Counted from the stretch's first letter, positions 51,531-60,844 are shown. The stretch: DNA of 64,000 bases from Picosynechococcus sp. PCC 7002 (GCF_963860125.1 NZ_CAWLFA010000001.1:1984001-2048000), one strand, 5' to 3'. Numbers and translations are program-made. Notes: generated from the letters alone by a model not told the origin.

Positions 51531-51606
51531 AGTTCCTTCAAAAATATATCACTTAACCTAACGTTTAGGTGATCTCTAATCCCCTTCTATCAATTTCAAT
51601 ACTCCC

Positions 51607-51640
51607 TAGTCCCACCCATTTTCGGGTCGGGGCTATTTTT
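51607..51640 (+). terminator. Terminator of the DUF3155 gene
   Basis: TAGTCCCACCC pairs with GGGTCGGGGCTA (one bulge, one G-U pair) over the loop ATTTTC and is followed by five T residues, 77 bases after the stop. A second weaker hairpin (ATCACTTAA/TTTAGGTGAT) lies between. Confidence 0.75.
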
Positions 51641-51698
51641 GTCGCGTTTTTGCCATGGTGTTAATGGATAGCTCAATTAGTTTTGTTGGGGACATTTC

Positions 51699-52292
51699 CT
51701 AAGCTTCATGGAGCTGGTAAGGCATCACCTGACGCAGTTGGATCAACTCATCCCGGTGGGCGGTCACCGTAATTAATCGGGTGGGAGTCTCGGTAATCGG
51801 TGTTTGTGTGGTGATCTGTAAAATAACTTTTTCTACCTTCCCTGCCTTACGCCAGTAAAAGAGACCTGCCAAGGGAGCCAGGAGACAAATACCAAGGAAA
51901 GCAAAGCCAATATTGGGATAGAGCAGTGCTAAGACCAGGGCAATACAAACTAAACCGAGGGCTGCTAATAGGCTCAAAAAAACAGCAATAAAACCACTGG
52001 GAGGAACAAAACCTTCATAGGTGACAATATTATTGACACCATCAACGGTGGTAATCCGATAGGCTCGCTGTTCGAAGTAGGTTTGGAGACGCTCAAAGAT
52101 GGATTCTTCAGGCTCTTTTGCCAATAGCTCTACTTGTTCGGTGCGATCTTTGATGGAAGCGCGAATGAAGAAAAACAGACCGACCATCAAGAGCAATGTA
52201 AGGAGGAGGGTCGAGGTGATTACGGATTGTTCTAACACGGTTTTTACAAGGAGGGCTTGAAGATTCACTGCATATAAATGTATATCGATCAT
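51699..52292 (-). CDS. Complex-C cofactor assembly protein subunit B (CCB2/CCB4-like)
   Basis: 197 residues with an N-terminal membrane helix (SVITSTLLLTLLLMVGLFFFIRASIKDRTEQ), a soluble segment FERLQTYFEQRAYRITTVDG, and two central helices (about 95-145) ending FYWRKAGK. This is the pattern of the CCB2/CCB4 family, which helps attach haem ci to cytochrome b6. A GTG at 52268 is an alternative start; the ATG at 52292 overlaps no other coding start. The b6f subunits it serves include the petC-petA pair in this window. Confidence 0.82.
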   Translation of the reverse strand: MIDIHLYAVNLQALLVKTVLEQSVITSTLLLTLLLMVGLFFFIRASIKDRTEQVELLAKEPEESIFERLQTYFEQRAYRITTVDGVNNIVTYEGFVPPSGFIAVFLSLLAALGLVCIALVLALLYPNIGFAFLGICLLAPLAGLFYWRKAGKVEKVILQITTQTPITETPTRLITVTAHRDELIQLRQVMPYQLHEA

Positions 52293-52322
52293 GCTATATT
52301 TTGGAAAGTCTCCGGGAAAACC

Positions 52323-53033
52323 ATGAAAAAAATTCGGGTTGTTCTAATTGAAGATCATGATTTAACGCGCATCGGGCTAAGAACTTCTCTACAACAATGT
52401 GCGGACATTGAACTTTTAGCAGAGGCGGCCAATGGAGCGGATGGATTGCGTTTGTTAGAAGAGATTCATCCTGATTTAGCGATTGTGGATATTGGTTTGC
52501 CTGAGCTTGACGGGATTGAGTTGACCCGAATTTTGAAACAGGAAAAGCTCAAGGATCAGTCCCACGAGGCGCAAACAAAGGTTTTGATTTTGACGTTGCA
52601 GGATGATGATGCCGCTGTTTTAGCAGCCTTTGCGGCAGGAGCTGATTCCTATTGTATGAAGGATATTACGTTTGATCACTTGGTAGAGGCGGTCAAAACG
52701 ACAGACTCAGGCAACAGTTGGATTGATCCGGCGATCGCCCGCATTGTCCTCAATCAAGTGCAAGGGGGAGAACCCCTTTCTGGCTCTACAGTTACGATTC
52801 AAGCGACTTCCCCAGAAGATCAACAACTCCTAGAAAGCTGTCCCCTAACGGATCGAGAATTGGAAGTACTCCAATTGATTGTTGATGGTTGCAGCAACTC
52901 CGAAATTGCCGAGCATTTATTTATCACCGTGGGTACCGTTAAAACCCATGTCCGCAATATTCTCAATAAGCTTTGTGCCGATGACCGTACCCAGGCTGCT
53001 GTGCGTGCCCTTCGTTCTGGTCTGGTCGGTTAA
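52323..53033 (+). CDS. NarL-family response regulator, Rre1/Ycf29-like
   Basis: 236 residues. Receiver domain 1-135 with acidic pair (IEDHD), phospho-Asp in AIVDIGLPELDG, Thr in LTLQDDD and Lys in SYCMKDITFD. LuxR-type helix-turn-helix at about 170-236: LTDRELEVLQLIVDGCSNSEIA, then VGTVKTHVRNILNKL. The CMKD element and the C-terminal ADDRTQAAVRALRSGLVG resemble cyanobacterial Rre1 (plastid Ycf29), partner of Hik2. The specific assignment is by resemblance. Only 36 bp separate it from queG. Confidence 0.8.
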   Translation: MKKIRVVLIEDHDLTRIGLRTSLQQCADIELLAEAANGADGLRLLEEIHPDLAIVDIGLPELDGIELTRILKQEKLKDQSHEAQTKVLILTLQDDDAAVLAAFAAGADSYCMKDITFDHLVEAVKTTDSGNSWIDPAIARIVLNQVQGGEPLSGSTVTIQATSPEDQQLLESCPLTDRELEVLQLIVDGCSNSEIAEHLFITVGTVKTHVRNILNKLCADDRTQAAVRALRSGLVG

Positions 53034-53069
53034 AAAGCGCCTTGGCGGAGATTCATCAAATTATTCAAA

Positions 53070-54014
53070 ATGTCGCAGTTGCAAACAGATAGGACTATCC
53101 GAGTCAAAAATTATGCTCTAAGTTTAGGATTTCATTTGGTGGGCATTGCCGATGCTACCGTGGACAATGCTCACAATCAACAGCAGTTACAAGCTTGGTT
53201 GGCGGCCGGGTATCAGGCGGAAATGGCCTGGATGGCTAACCCGAAACGCCAGGATATCCAAGCCTGTTTACCAGGGGTGCAGTCGGTCATTTGTGTGGCC
53301 CTCAACTATTACACACCCCATGCCCATTCTGAGGCACCAGGCGTAGGTAAGATTTCCCGGTACGGCTGGGGCCGAGATTACCATCGTGTCTTAGGCAAAC
53401 GTCTAAAAGCTTTCTGCCAGTGGCTCACCAAAGAATTTCCGGAGGAACACCACCGTTTCTATGTGGATACCGGGCCTGTCCAGGATAAGGTTTGGGCAGA
53501 ACGAGCTGGCCTCGGTTGGATTGCCAAAAATAGCAATGTCATTACCAGAGAGTACGGTAGTTGGGTCTTTTTGGGGGAAGTCCTCACCACTTTAGCTTTG
53601 ACGCCGGATCAGCCCCATACAAAGCATTGTGGTACCTGTACCCGTTGTATCGAGGCTTGTCCAACAGAGGCGATCGCCGCTCCCTTTACCGTTGATGCGA
53701 ACCGTTGCATCGCCTATCACACCATCGAAAATCGAGCCGAACAACTGCCCCCTCACATTGCCCCACACCTACAAAATTGGGTGGCAGGTTGTGATATCTG
53801 TCAGGATGTCTGCCCCTGGAACCAGCGCTTTGCCCAACCCACCAATATTGAAGATTTTCAGCCTTACCCCAAACACCTTGCACCAAAGTTAGCCGAACTT
53901 GCCACCTTATCCGAAACAGAATGGGATCAAAGACTCACAGGATCGGCGCTGCGGCGTATTAAACCAGCCATGTGGCGACGTAATGCCCAGGCAAACCTTG
54001 ACCATCAACCATAG
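53070..54014 (+). CDS. queG: Epoxyqueuosine reductase
   Basis: QueG performs the last step of queuosine synthesis in tRNA, reducing epoxyqueuosine with cobalamin and two [4Fe-4S] clusters. 314 residues, with both cluster motifs CGTCTRCIEACP (about 190) and CDICQDVCPWN (about 240), and the upstream RYGWGRDYH and DTGPVQDK(VWAERAGLGW) motifs. Convergent with the tsf terminator. Confidence 0.94.
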   Translation: MSQLQTDRTIRVKNYALSLGFHLVGIADATVDNAHNQQQLQAWLAAGYQAEMAWMANPKRQDIQACLPGVQSVICVALNYYTPHAHSEAPGVGKISRYGWGRDYHRVLGKRLKAFCQWLTKEFPEEHHRFYVDTGPVQDKVWAERAGLGWIAKNSNVITREYGSWVFLGEVLTTLALTPDQPHTKHCGTCTRCIEACPTEAIAAPFTVDANRCIAYHTIENRAEQLPPHIAPHLQNWVAGCDICQDVCPWNQRFAQPTNIEDFQPYPKHLAPKLAELATLSETEWDQRLTGSALRRIKPAMWRRNAQANLDHQP

Positions 54015-54043
54015 AAAAAACCTCCCCCATAACATGGAGAAGG
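54015..54043 (-). terminator. Terminator of rpsB-tsf
   Basis: On the minus strand CCTTCTCC pairs with GGGGGAGG (two G-U pairs, loop ATGTTAT), followed by six T residues, 46 bases after the tsf stop. It lies one base beyond the queG stop codon of the opposite strand. Confidence 0.8.
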
Positions 54044-54089
54044 CGGGACAATATTTAAGCACACACAATCAAATCAGAAATGAGAGTTC

Positions 54090-54746
54090 CTATTGACCCA
54101 TTTGCGCAGCGACTTCTGCGGCGAAGTCTTCTTCTTTTTTCTCAATGCCTTCGCCCAGGACGAACCGTTGGAAACGACGAATTTGGATATTTTCACCAAT
54201 GGTGGCGATCGACTGCTTCACAAGCTCTTCAACCGTCATATTCTGATCACGGATGTAGGGCTGATCCATCAAAGAAAGCTCTTTGAGGCGCTTAGCAATG
54301 CGGCCTTCAACAATCTTTTCTTTGATATTATCGGGTTTACCGGCCAGGTCATCGCGACCCATTTCAATTTCGCGCTCTTTGTCGGCAATTTCAGTCGGAA
54401 TGTCATCGACTTTCACATACTGAACATTAGGACAAGCAGCGATTTGCATCGCAATCCCTTTGGCCAGATCTTTGAAGATATCACCACGGGCAACGAAATC
54501 CGTTTCGCAGTTCACTTCTACGAGAACACCAATGCCACCACCGGTGTGAATATAGCTTTCGATCAGTCCTTCGGCTGCTACCCGACCTGCTTTTTTCTCA
54601 GCAGAGGTAATCCCTTTCTGACGGAGCCACTCAATCGCTTTAGTGATGTCCCCATTGGTTTCACCAAGCGCTTTTTTGCAATCCATCATCCCTGCGCCAG
54701 TTTTATCGCGCAGTTCCTTGACAAGCTTTGCAGAAATTTGTGCCAT
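54090..54746 (-). CDS. tsf: Elongation factor Ts
   Basis: EF-Ts recycles EF-Tu by nucleotide exchange. 218 residues, the short cyanobacterial form: N-terminal UBA-like domain (LVKELRDKTGAGMMDCKKAL) with the TGAG.MDCKKAL signature, then one core domain with EGLIESYIHTGGGIGVLVEV and VNCETDFVAR. ATG at 54746 is preferred over a start five codons upstream. Follows rpsB by 49 bp. Confidence 0.97.
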   Translation of the reverse strand: MAQISAKLVKELRDKTGAGMMDCKKALGETNGDITKAIEWLRQKGITSAEKKAGRVAAEGLIESYIHTGGGIGVLVEVNCETDFVARGDIFKDLAKGIAMQIAACPNVQYVKVDDIPTEIADKEREIEMGRDDLAGKPDNIKEKIVEGRIAKRLKELSLMDQPYIRDQNMTVEELVKQSIATIGENIQIRRFQRFVLGEGIEKKEEDFAAEVAAQMGQ

Positions 54747-54795
54747 GTTGCTGTTCACCAAAAAATTATCAGGTCAATTCAAGAAGATATTACGC

Positions 54796-55566
54796 TTATT
54801 CAGACTCAGATGCATCGGTCTCATCGGCGTACTCATCGATTGCTTCATCGAAGTCTCCGTAGTCACCGTTATCATCAACGGGCTGACCGTGGCGACCGGC
54901 ATAAATTGCATCGGCCAATTTACCCACAATCAATTTAATGGAACGAATTGCATCGTCGTTGGCCGGAATTGGCAAATCAACGGTTTGGGGATCGCAGTTG
55001 GTATCTAGGAGAGAAACGATGGGAATCCCTAATTTTTGGCATTCTTGGATGGCATTGTGCTCCCGACGTTGGTCAATGATCACCACAATGTCAGGGATTT
55101 TGCGCATATTCTTAATGCCGCCGAGGTATTTTTGCAGCTTGTCCAGTTCGCGACGAAGCATGGAGGCTTCTTTTTTCGGACGGCGAGCAAGGTTACCGCT
55201 TTCTTCGAGGGCTTCTAATTCTTTGAGGCGCTCAACACGGGTTTTAATAGTTTCCCAGTTGGTGAGCATTCCCCCCAGCCAACGCTGGTTGATGTAGAAA
55301 GCGCCACAGCGTTTTGCTTCTTGGGCAATGATGCCAGCGGCCTGACGTTTGGTGCCGACGAAAAGGACGTGCTTACCGTTTTCGGAAGCTTCCTTCATGT
55401 AGGTGTAGGCTTGTTCAACGAGTTGCGCAGTTTGAACCAGGTCAATGATGTGGACACCGTTACGGGATGTGTAGATGTAAGGTGCCATTCTGGGGTTCCA
55501 GCGGCGGGTTTGGTGCCCAAAGTGGACACCAGATTCTAGTAGCTCAGCGAGAGATACAACGGGCAT
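54796..55566 (-). CDS. rpsB: 30S ribosomal protein S2
   Basis: 256 residues: SLAELLESGVHFGHQTRRWNP, IIDLVQTAQLVEQAY, INQRWLGGMLTNW and the C-terminal NDDAIRSIKLIVGKLADAI are the S2 signatures. A Gly/Asp/Glu-rich acidic tail of about 25 residues follows. Heads the rpsB-tsf operon; its leader can fold (55598-55646). Confidence 0.98.
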   Translation of the reverse strand: MPVVSLAELLESGVHFGHQTRRWNPRMAPYIYTSRNGVHIIDLVQTAQLVEQAYTYMKEASENGKHVLFVGTKRQAAGIIAQEAKRCGAFYINQRWLGGMLTNWETIKTRVERLKELEALEESGNLARRPKKEASMLRRELDKLQKYLGGIKNMRKIPDIVVIIDQRREHNAIQECQKLGIPIVSLLDTNCDPQTVDLPIPANDDAIRSIKLIVGKLADAIYAGRHGQPVDDNGDYGDFDEAIDEYADETDASESE

Positions 55567-56184
55567 ATTCTGTTTACTCCTTTTCGGGTTAAACCTTCAT
55601 CTGGGGACATTTCATCTGTGCGAAACACCCGAAAGAATCCCAGATGTGCGAGTTTTAAACAACCTTATCAGGGTAGCATAGCTCCGCATTTGAGGGGAGA
55701 GGTCTACGGAGAACAGGTTTGGGATGCGTGACAAAAACGACTTAAGGCGATCGCCAACAACCATTATTTCATTTAGCCTTGGTTTTTATATTGGGTTTTG
55801 TGGAAAACGAAGGGGCACCCTTGGAATCATGGCCGTCGTTCCTGGGGGCGATCGCCAGAGAACTTCCCATAATGAAAGGTAACGTTACATTGCTTTTTGT
55901 TACAAAAAACCGTTTGAGTTTTCAGTTTTTCGGCGGAATTCAATTGATTTCAGCCATTGTGCCGTAATGATTTCAGGGAGTTTTAAATATTGTTAATGTC
56001 CCCCAACATCCTTGGAAAGTAGGCCCTATCATTTACATCAATGCTTTTTGCCCAATGGGTTTTAGAGCAGTCCTAAATCACTGGAAACCTTGCAAGCTGG
56101 TGATTCGCTCACAGCTTATCTATTTGAATACATCTATTTAGATAGAACCTTTATTACGTCGATTGTCTAGAGAGGAGAATCCTC
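55567..56184. promoter_or_regulatory. Divergent regulatory region of rpsB and psaA, 618 bp
   Basis: No gene that I can support. On the rpsB side is a foldable leader (55598-55646). On the psaA side, at 55879-55906, a perfect palindrome GTAACGTTAC overlaps GTTACATT, and GTTACAAA follows; the two GTTACA half-sites are 15 bases apart start to start, not the 10 of a standard HLR1. The psaA SD (AGGAG, 7 bases before ATG) is clear. A 62-codon frame at 55779-55967 is not convincing. Confidence 0.45.
55598..55646 (-). promoter_or_regulatory. Foldable leader of rpsB
   Basis: On the minus strand CATCTGGG and CCCAGATG form a perfect 8-bp stem enclosing 33 bases, which can hold a smaller GTG/CAC hairpin. 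It ends about 30 bases before the rpsB start codon, with AAGGAG between. The position suits autoregulation by S2, as in other bacteria; unproven here. Confidence 0.5.
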
Positions 56185-58404
56185 ATGGCAGTAAAGGTTG
56201 ATAAGGATCCGGTACCAACTTCCTTTGAGAAGTGGGGCAAACCGGGTCACTTTGACCGAACTCTGGCACGGGGTCCAAAAACCACCACCTGGATTTGGAA
56301 CCTCCATGCTGATGCACATGATTTCGATAGCCAAACAAGTGATCTCGAAGATATTTCGCGCAAAATCTTTAGCGCCCACTTCGGTCACCTTGCTGTAGTC
56401 TTTGTTTGGCTCAGCGGCATGTACTTCCATGGCGCAAAATTTTCTAACTATGAAGCTTGGTTAAATAACCCCACTGTTATTAAGCCAAGTGCACAAGTGG
56501 TTTGGCCCGTTGTGGGTCAAGGCATTCTGAACGGAGACGTCGGTGGCGGCTTCAGCGGTATTCAAATTACCTCTGGTCTGTTTTACCTCTGGCGTGCTGC
56601 TGGTTTTACCAACTCTTATCAGCTCTATGTGACTGCCATTGGCGGTCTTGTTATGGCAGCCCTAATGGTGTTTGCCGGTTGGTTCCACTACCATAAAGCA
56701 GCTCCGAAACTGGAATGGTTCCAGAATGCTGAAGCCATGATGAATCACCACCTATCCGTATTGTTAGGTTGTGGTTCTTTGGGCTGGACTGGCCACTTGA
56801 TCCACGTTTCCCTACCGGTAAACAAGCTCCTAGATTCTGGTGTGGCTGCAAAGGATATTCCTTTACCCCACGAGTTCTTTGATGCTTCGGTAATGGCGGA
56901 ACTGTATCCCAGCTTTGCCCAGGGTCTGAAGCCTTTCTTTACTTTAGATTGGGCTGCATACTCTGATTTCTTAACCTTTAAGGGTGGCTTGAATCCCACT
57001 ACTGGTAGCCTCTGGCTTTCTGATGTGGCTCACCACCATTTGGCGATCGCTGTTCTCTTCATCATCGCAGGTCACATGTACCGGACTGGTTTCGGTATTG
57101 GCCACAGCATGAAAGAGATCCTCGAAGCCCACAAAGGCCCTTTCACTGGCGAAGGTCACAAAGGTCTTTACGAAATTCTAACCACCTCTTGGCACGCTCA
57201 ATTGGCGGTTAACCTCGCGCTGCTTGGTTCTTTAACCATCGTCATCGCGCACCACATGTACTCCATGCCTCCCTATCCTTACATGGCAACAGATTACGGC
57301 ACCCAGCTGTCTCTGTTCACTCACCACACTTGGATTGGCGGCTTCCTCATTGTTGGTGCTGGTGCCCACGGCGCAATTTTCATGGTTCGCGATTACGATC
57401 CCGCTAAGAACGTTAACAACCTCTTAGACCGCGTAATTCGTCACCGTGACGCGATTATTTCTCACCTCAACTGGGTTTGTATTTTCCTTGGCTTCCACAG
57501 CTTTGGCCTCTACATTCACAATGACACCATGCGTGCGTTGGGTCGTCCCCAAGATATGTTCTCTGATTCTGCGATTCAGTTGCAGCCTATCTTCGCGCAG
57601 TGGATTCAAAACATCCATACCCTTGCTCCCGGTGGCACCGCTCCCAATGCGATCGCCTCTGCGAGTCAAGTTTTCGGTGGTGACGTAGTGGCAATCGGCA
57701 ACAAAGTTGCCCTAATGCCCATCACCCTCGGTACTGCTGACTTCATGGTTCACCATATCCATGCGTTTACCATCCACGTCACTGTACTTATTCTGCTGAA
57801 GGGTCTTCTCTATTCCCGCAGCTCCCGTCTCGTACCCGATAAGGGTCAACTGGGCTTCCGCTTCCCCTGTGACGGTCCTGGTCGTGGTGGTACTTGCCAA
57901 GTTTCTGGTTGGGACCATGTCTTCCTTGGCTTGTTCTGGATGTACAACTCCCTCTCCATCGTGATTTTCCACTTTAGCTGGAAGATGCAATCCGATGTTT
58001 GGGGCACAATCCTCCCAGACGGTAGCGTATCCCACGTCACTGGTGGTAACTTTGCCACAAGCGCAATTACCATTAACGGCTGGCTCCGTGACTTCCTCTG
58101 GGCACAGTCTTCTCAGGTGATCAACTCCTACGGTTCTGCACTGTCGGCTTACGGCATCATGTTCCTGGCGGGTCACTTTGTGTTTGCCTTCAGTCTCATG
58201 TTCCTCTTCAGTGGACGTGGCTATTGGCAAGAACTCATCGAGTCCATCGTTTGGGCACACAATAAGCTCAAGTTGGCTCCTGCAATTCAACCCCGTGCTT
58301 TGAGCATCGTTCAAGGTCGTGCGGTTGGTGTTGCTCACTATCTCCTCGGTGGGATCGTGACAACCTGGGCCTTCTTCCTAGCGAGAAGCTTGTCCATCGG
58401 TTAA
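56185..58404 (+). CDS. psaA: Photosystem I P700 apoprotein A1
   Basis: PsaA and PsaB form the PSI reaction-centre core, binding P700, A0, A1 and the shared FX cluster. 739 residues with eleven membrane helices; the FX loop FPCDGPGRGGTCQ (about 565) supplies two cluster cysteines. N-terminal soluble part and the C-terminal ALSIVQGRAVGVAHYLLGGI are standard. First gene of psaA-psaB; 174 bp to psaB. Confidence 0.99.
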   Translation: MAVKVDKDPVPTSFEKWGKPGHFDRTLARGPKTTTWIWNLHADAHDFDSQTSDLEDISRKIFSAHFGHLAVVFVWLSGMYFHGAKFSNYEAWLNNPTVIKPSAQVVWPVVGQGILNGDVGGGFSGIQITSGLFYLWRAAGFTNSYQLYVTAIGGLVMAALMVFAGWFHYHKAAPKLEWFQNAEAMMNHHLSVLLGCGSLGWTGHLIHVSLPVNKLLDSGVAAKDIPLPHEFFDASVMAELYPSFAQGLKPFFTLDWAAYSDFLTFKGGLNPTTGSLWLSDVAHHHLAIAVLFIIAGHMYRTGFGIGHSMKEILEAHKGPFTGEGHKGLYEILTTSWHAQLAVNLALLGSLTIVIAHHMYSMPPYPYMATDYGTQLSLFTHHTWIGGFLIVGAGAHGAIFMVRDYDPAKNVNNLLDRVIRHRDAIISHLNWVCIFLGFHSFGLYIHNDTMRALGRPQDMFSDSAIQLQPIFAQWIQNIHTLAPGGTAPNAIASASQVFGGDVVAIGNKVALMPITLGTADFMVHHIHAFTIHVTVLILLKGLLYSRSSRLVPDKGQLGFRFPCDGPGRGGTCQVSGWDHVFLGLFWMYNSLSIVIFHFSWKMQSDVWGTILPDGSVSHVTGGNFATSAITINGWLRDFLWAQSSQVINSYGSALSAYGIMFLAGHFVFAFSLMFLFSGRGYWQELIESIVWAHNKLKLAPAIQPRALSIVQGRAVGVAHYLLGGIVTTWAFFLARSLSIG

Positions 58405-58406
58405 CT

Positions 58407-58513
58407 CTGAAATGGTTTACCGATCGCCAATTTCAGGGGGAGTTGTAAGAGTTGTATTTCACTCGATTCACCTTCCCTCCCAATTGGCTCCTAGTATCTT
58501 TCCCTGCGGGAAA
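58407..58513 (+). promoter_or_regulatory. Two hairpins between psaA and psaB
   Basis: CTGAAAT/ATTTCAG (7-bp perfect, 58407-58436) lies 3 bases after the psaA stop; TTTCCC-TGC-GGGAAA (6-bp perfect, 58499-58513) lies 66 bases before the psaB start. Neither has a U-tract. Likely processing or stability elements of the bicistronic messenger. Confidence 0.45.
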
Positions 58514-58578
58514 ATACAGAGGTTACATTTGAAGACCTCACCCTCATTTGTTTAACGAGGAGAACCTCAAGCATAGTT

Positions 58579-60780
58579 ATGGCAACTAAATTTCCAAAAT
58601 TTAGCCAAGACCTTGCTCAAGATCCCACTACGCGTCGGATTTGGTACGGAATCGCTACAGCACATGATTTCGAGACCCACGACGGGATGACTGAGGAGAA
58701 TCTTTACCAAAAGATCTTTGCTTCCCACTTCGGTCACCTCGCAATCATCTTCCTGTGGACTTCCGGCACCCTCTTCCACGTTGCTTGGCAAGGCAATTTC
58801 GAGCAGTGGATCAAAGATCCCCTGAACGTCCGTCCCATCGCCCATGCGATCTGGGATCCCCACTTTGGTCAAGGCGCAATTGATGCCTTTACCCAAGCGG
58901 GCGCTTCTAACCCTGTAAACATTGCATATTCTGGGGTTTACCATTGGTTCTACACCATTGGGATGACCACCAATGCTGACCTCTACCAAGGCGCAGTATT
59001 CCTTCTGATCCTCTCTTCTCTGTTTTTGTTCGCAGGCTGGCTGCACTTGCAACCCAAGTTCCGTCCTAGTCTTGCGTGGTTCAAGGATGCTGAATCTCGC
59101 CTCAACCACCACTTAGCTGGTTTGTTTGGTGTCAGTTCTTTGGCTTGGACAGGTCACCTGGTACACGTTGCAATTCCTGAGTCTCGCGGTGTTCATGTTG
59201 GCTGGGATAACTTCCTTTCTGTGAAGCCTCACCCCGCTGGTTTGATGCCCTTCTTCACTGGGAACTGGGGTGTGTATGCGCAAAACCCTGATACTGCGGG
59301 TCATGTGTTTGGCACATCCCAAGGTGCAGGTACTGCGATTCTGACCTTCCTTGGTGGTTTCCACCCCCAAACGGAGTCTCTCTGGTTGACTGATATTGCC
59401 CACCACCACTTGGCGATCGCCGTGCTGTTTATCATCGCGGGTCACATGTATCGCACCAAGTTCGGGATTGGTCACAGCATCAAAGAGATCCTCAATGCCC
59501 ACCAGCCCCCCTCGGGTAAGCTTGGTGCCGGCCACAAAGGTCTTTACGATACCGTTAACAACTCCCTCCACTTCCAGTTGGGTCTGGCGCTTGCATCCTT
59601 GGGTGTAATCACCTCCTTGGTTGCACAGCACATGTACTCTCTGCCTTCCTATGCGTTCATCGCCAAGGATTACACTACCCAGGCAGCACTGTACACCCAC
59701 CACCAGTACATCGCTGGTTTCTTGATGGTCGGTGCGTTTGCCCACGGTGCGATTTTCTTCGTCCGTGACTACGATCCCGAAGCGAACAAAGACAATGTTC
59801 TTTATCGCATGTTGGAGCACAAGGAAGCCCTGATCTCTCACCTCAGCTGGGTATCTCTCTTCCTCGGTTTCCACACCCTCGGACTCTATGTCCACAACGA
59901 TGTAGTAGTTGCCTTCGGTACCCCTGAAAAGCAAATCCTCATCGAACCTGTCTTTGCTCAGTTTGTCCAAGCGGCTTCTGGTAAAGCACTCTACGGCTTT
60001 GATGTACTTCTTTCCAACGCTGATAGCATCGCTTCCAATGCAAGTGCGGCTTATCTTCCCGGCTGGTTAGATGCCATCAACAGCGGTTCTAACTCTCTCT
60101 TCCTCAACATTGGTCCTGGTGACTTCCTCGTTCACCACGCGATCGCCCTCGGTCTTCACACCACCACTCTCATTCTTGTGAAAGGTGCGTTGGATGCCCG
60201 TGGTTCTAAGCTAATGCCCGATAAGAAAGACTTCGGCTACAGCTTCCCCTGTGATGGCCCCGGTCGTGGCGGTACTTGTGATATCTCCGCTTGGGATGCC
60301 TTCTACCTCGCAATGTTCTGGATGCTGAACACCCTGGGCTGGTTGACCTTCTACTGGCACTGGAAGCACCTCGGCATTTGGCAAGGTAACGTTGCTCAGT
60401 TCAACGAAAACTCCACCTACCTGATGGGCTGGTTCCGTGACTACCTCTGGGCGAACTCCGCACAGTTGATCAACGGCTACAACCCCTACGGTGTAAACAA
60501 TCTCTCCGTCTGGGCTTGGATGTTCCTCTTCGGACACCTTGTTTGGGCAACTGGTTTCATGTTCCTCATCTCTTGGCGTGGTTACTGGCAAGAGCTGATC
60601 GAAACTATCGTTTGGGCCCACGAGCGCACTCCCCTGGCGAACATTGTTCGTTGGAAGGACAAGCCCGTTGCGCTATCCATCGTTCAGGCTCGTTTGGTTG
60701 GTCTCGCTCACTTCACGGTGGGTTACGTCCTCACCTACGCGGCCTTCCTGATTGCCTCGACGTCAGGTAAGTTTGGTTGA
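58579..60780 (+). CDS. psaB: Photosystem I P700 apoprotein A2
   Basis: 733 residues, paralogue of PsaA with eleven membrane helices and the FX loop FPCDGPGRGGTCD (about 556). Starts MATKFPKFSQDLAQDPTTRR and ends in the conserved TYAAFLIASTSGKFG. Forms the PSI heterodimer with PsaA and binds plastocyanin or cytochrome c6 on the lumenal side. Followed by a strong terminator. Confidence 0.99.
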   Translation: MATKFPKFSQDLAQDPTTRRIWYGIATAHDFETHDGMTEENLYQKIFASHFGHLAIIFLWTSGTLFHVAWQGNFEQWIKDPLNVRPIAHAIWDPHFGQGAIDAFTQAGASNPVNIAYSGVYHWFYTIGMTTNADLYQGAVFLLILSSLFLFAGWLHLQPKFRPSLAWFKDAESRLNHHLAGLFGVSSLAWTGHLVHVAIPESRGVHVGWDNFLSVKPHPAGLMPFFTGNWGVYAQNPDTAGHVFGTSQGAGTAILTFLGGFHPQTESLWLTDIAHHHLAIAVLFIIAGHMYRTKFGIGHSIKEILNAHQPPSGKLGAGHKGLYDTVNNSLHFQLGLALASLGVITSLVAQHMYSLPSYAFIAKDYTTQAALYTHHQYIAGFLMVGAFAHGAIFFVRDYDPEANKDNVLYRMLEHKEALISHLSWVSLFLGFHTLGLYVHNDVVVAFGTPEKQILIEPVFAQFVQAASGKALYGFDVLLSNADSIASNASAAYLPGWLDAINSGSNSLFLNIGPGDFLVHHAIALGLHTTTLILVKGALDARGSKLMPDKKDFGYSFPCDGPGRGGTCDISAWDAFYLAMFWMLNTLGWLTFYWHWKHLGIWQGNVAQFNENSTYLMGWFRDYLWANSAQLINGYNPYGVNNLSVWAWMFLFGHLVWATGFMFLISWRGYWQELIETIVWAHERTPLANIVRWKDKPVALSIVQARLVGLAHFTVGYVLTYAAFLIASTSGKFG

Positions 60781-60815
60781 TTAAGTTCTTCTGAAAATTA
60801 ACCTGCTAAAATCTC

Positions 60816-60844
60816 ACCCCTTGTCTTTTCGGCAGGGGGTTTTT
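60816..60844 (+). terminator. Terminator of psaA-psaB
   Basis: A 10-bp stem (ACCCCTTGTC with GGCAGGGGGT, two G-U pairs, loop TTTTC) is followed by TTTT, 35 bases after the psaB stop. Strong Rho-independent terminator. Confidence 0.85.

Noticed and set aside
55779..55967. 62-codon plus-strand open frame upstream of psaA
   Set aside because: Overlaps promoter-like elements, has no SD and no recognisable features.
56185..60780. psaA and psaB as a recent duplication
   Set aside because: They share the fold and FX loop, but this is the ancient paralogy of all photosystem I cores.
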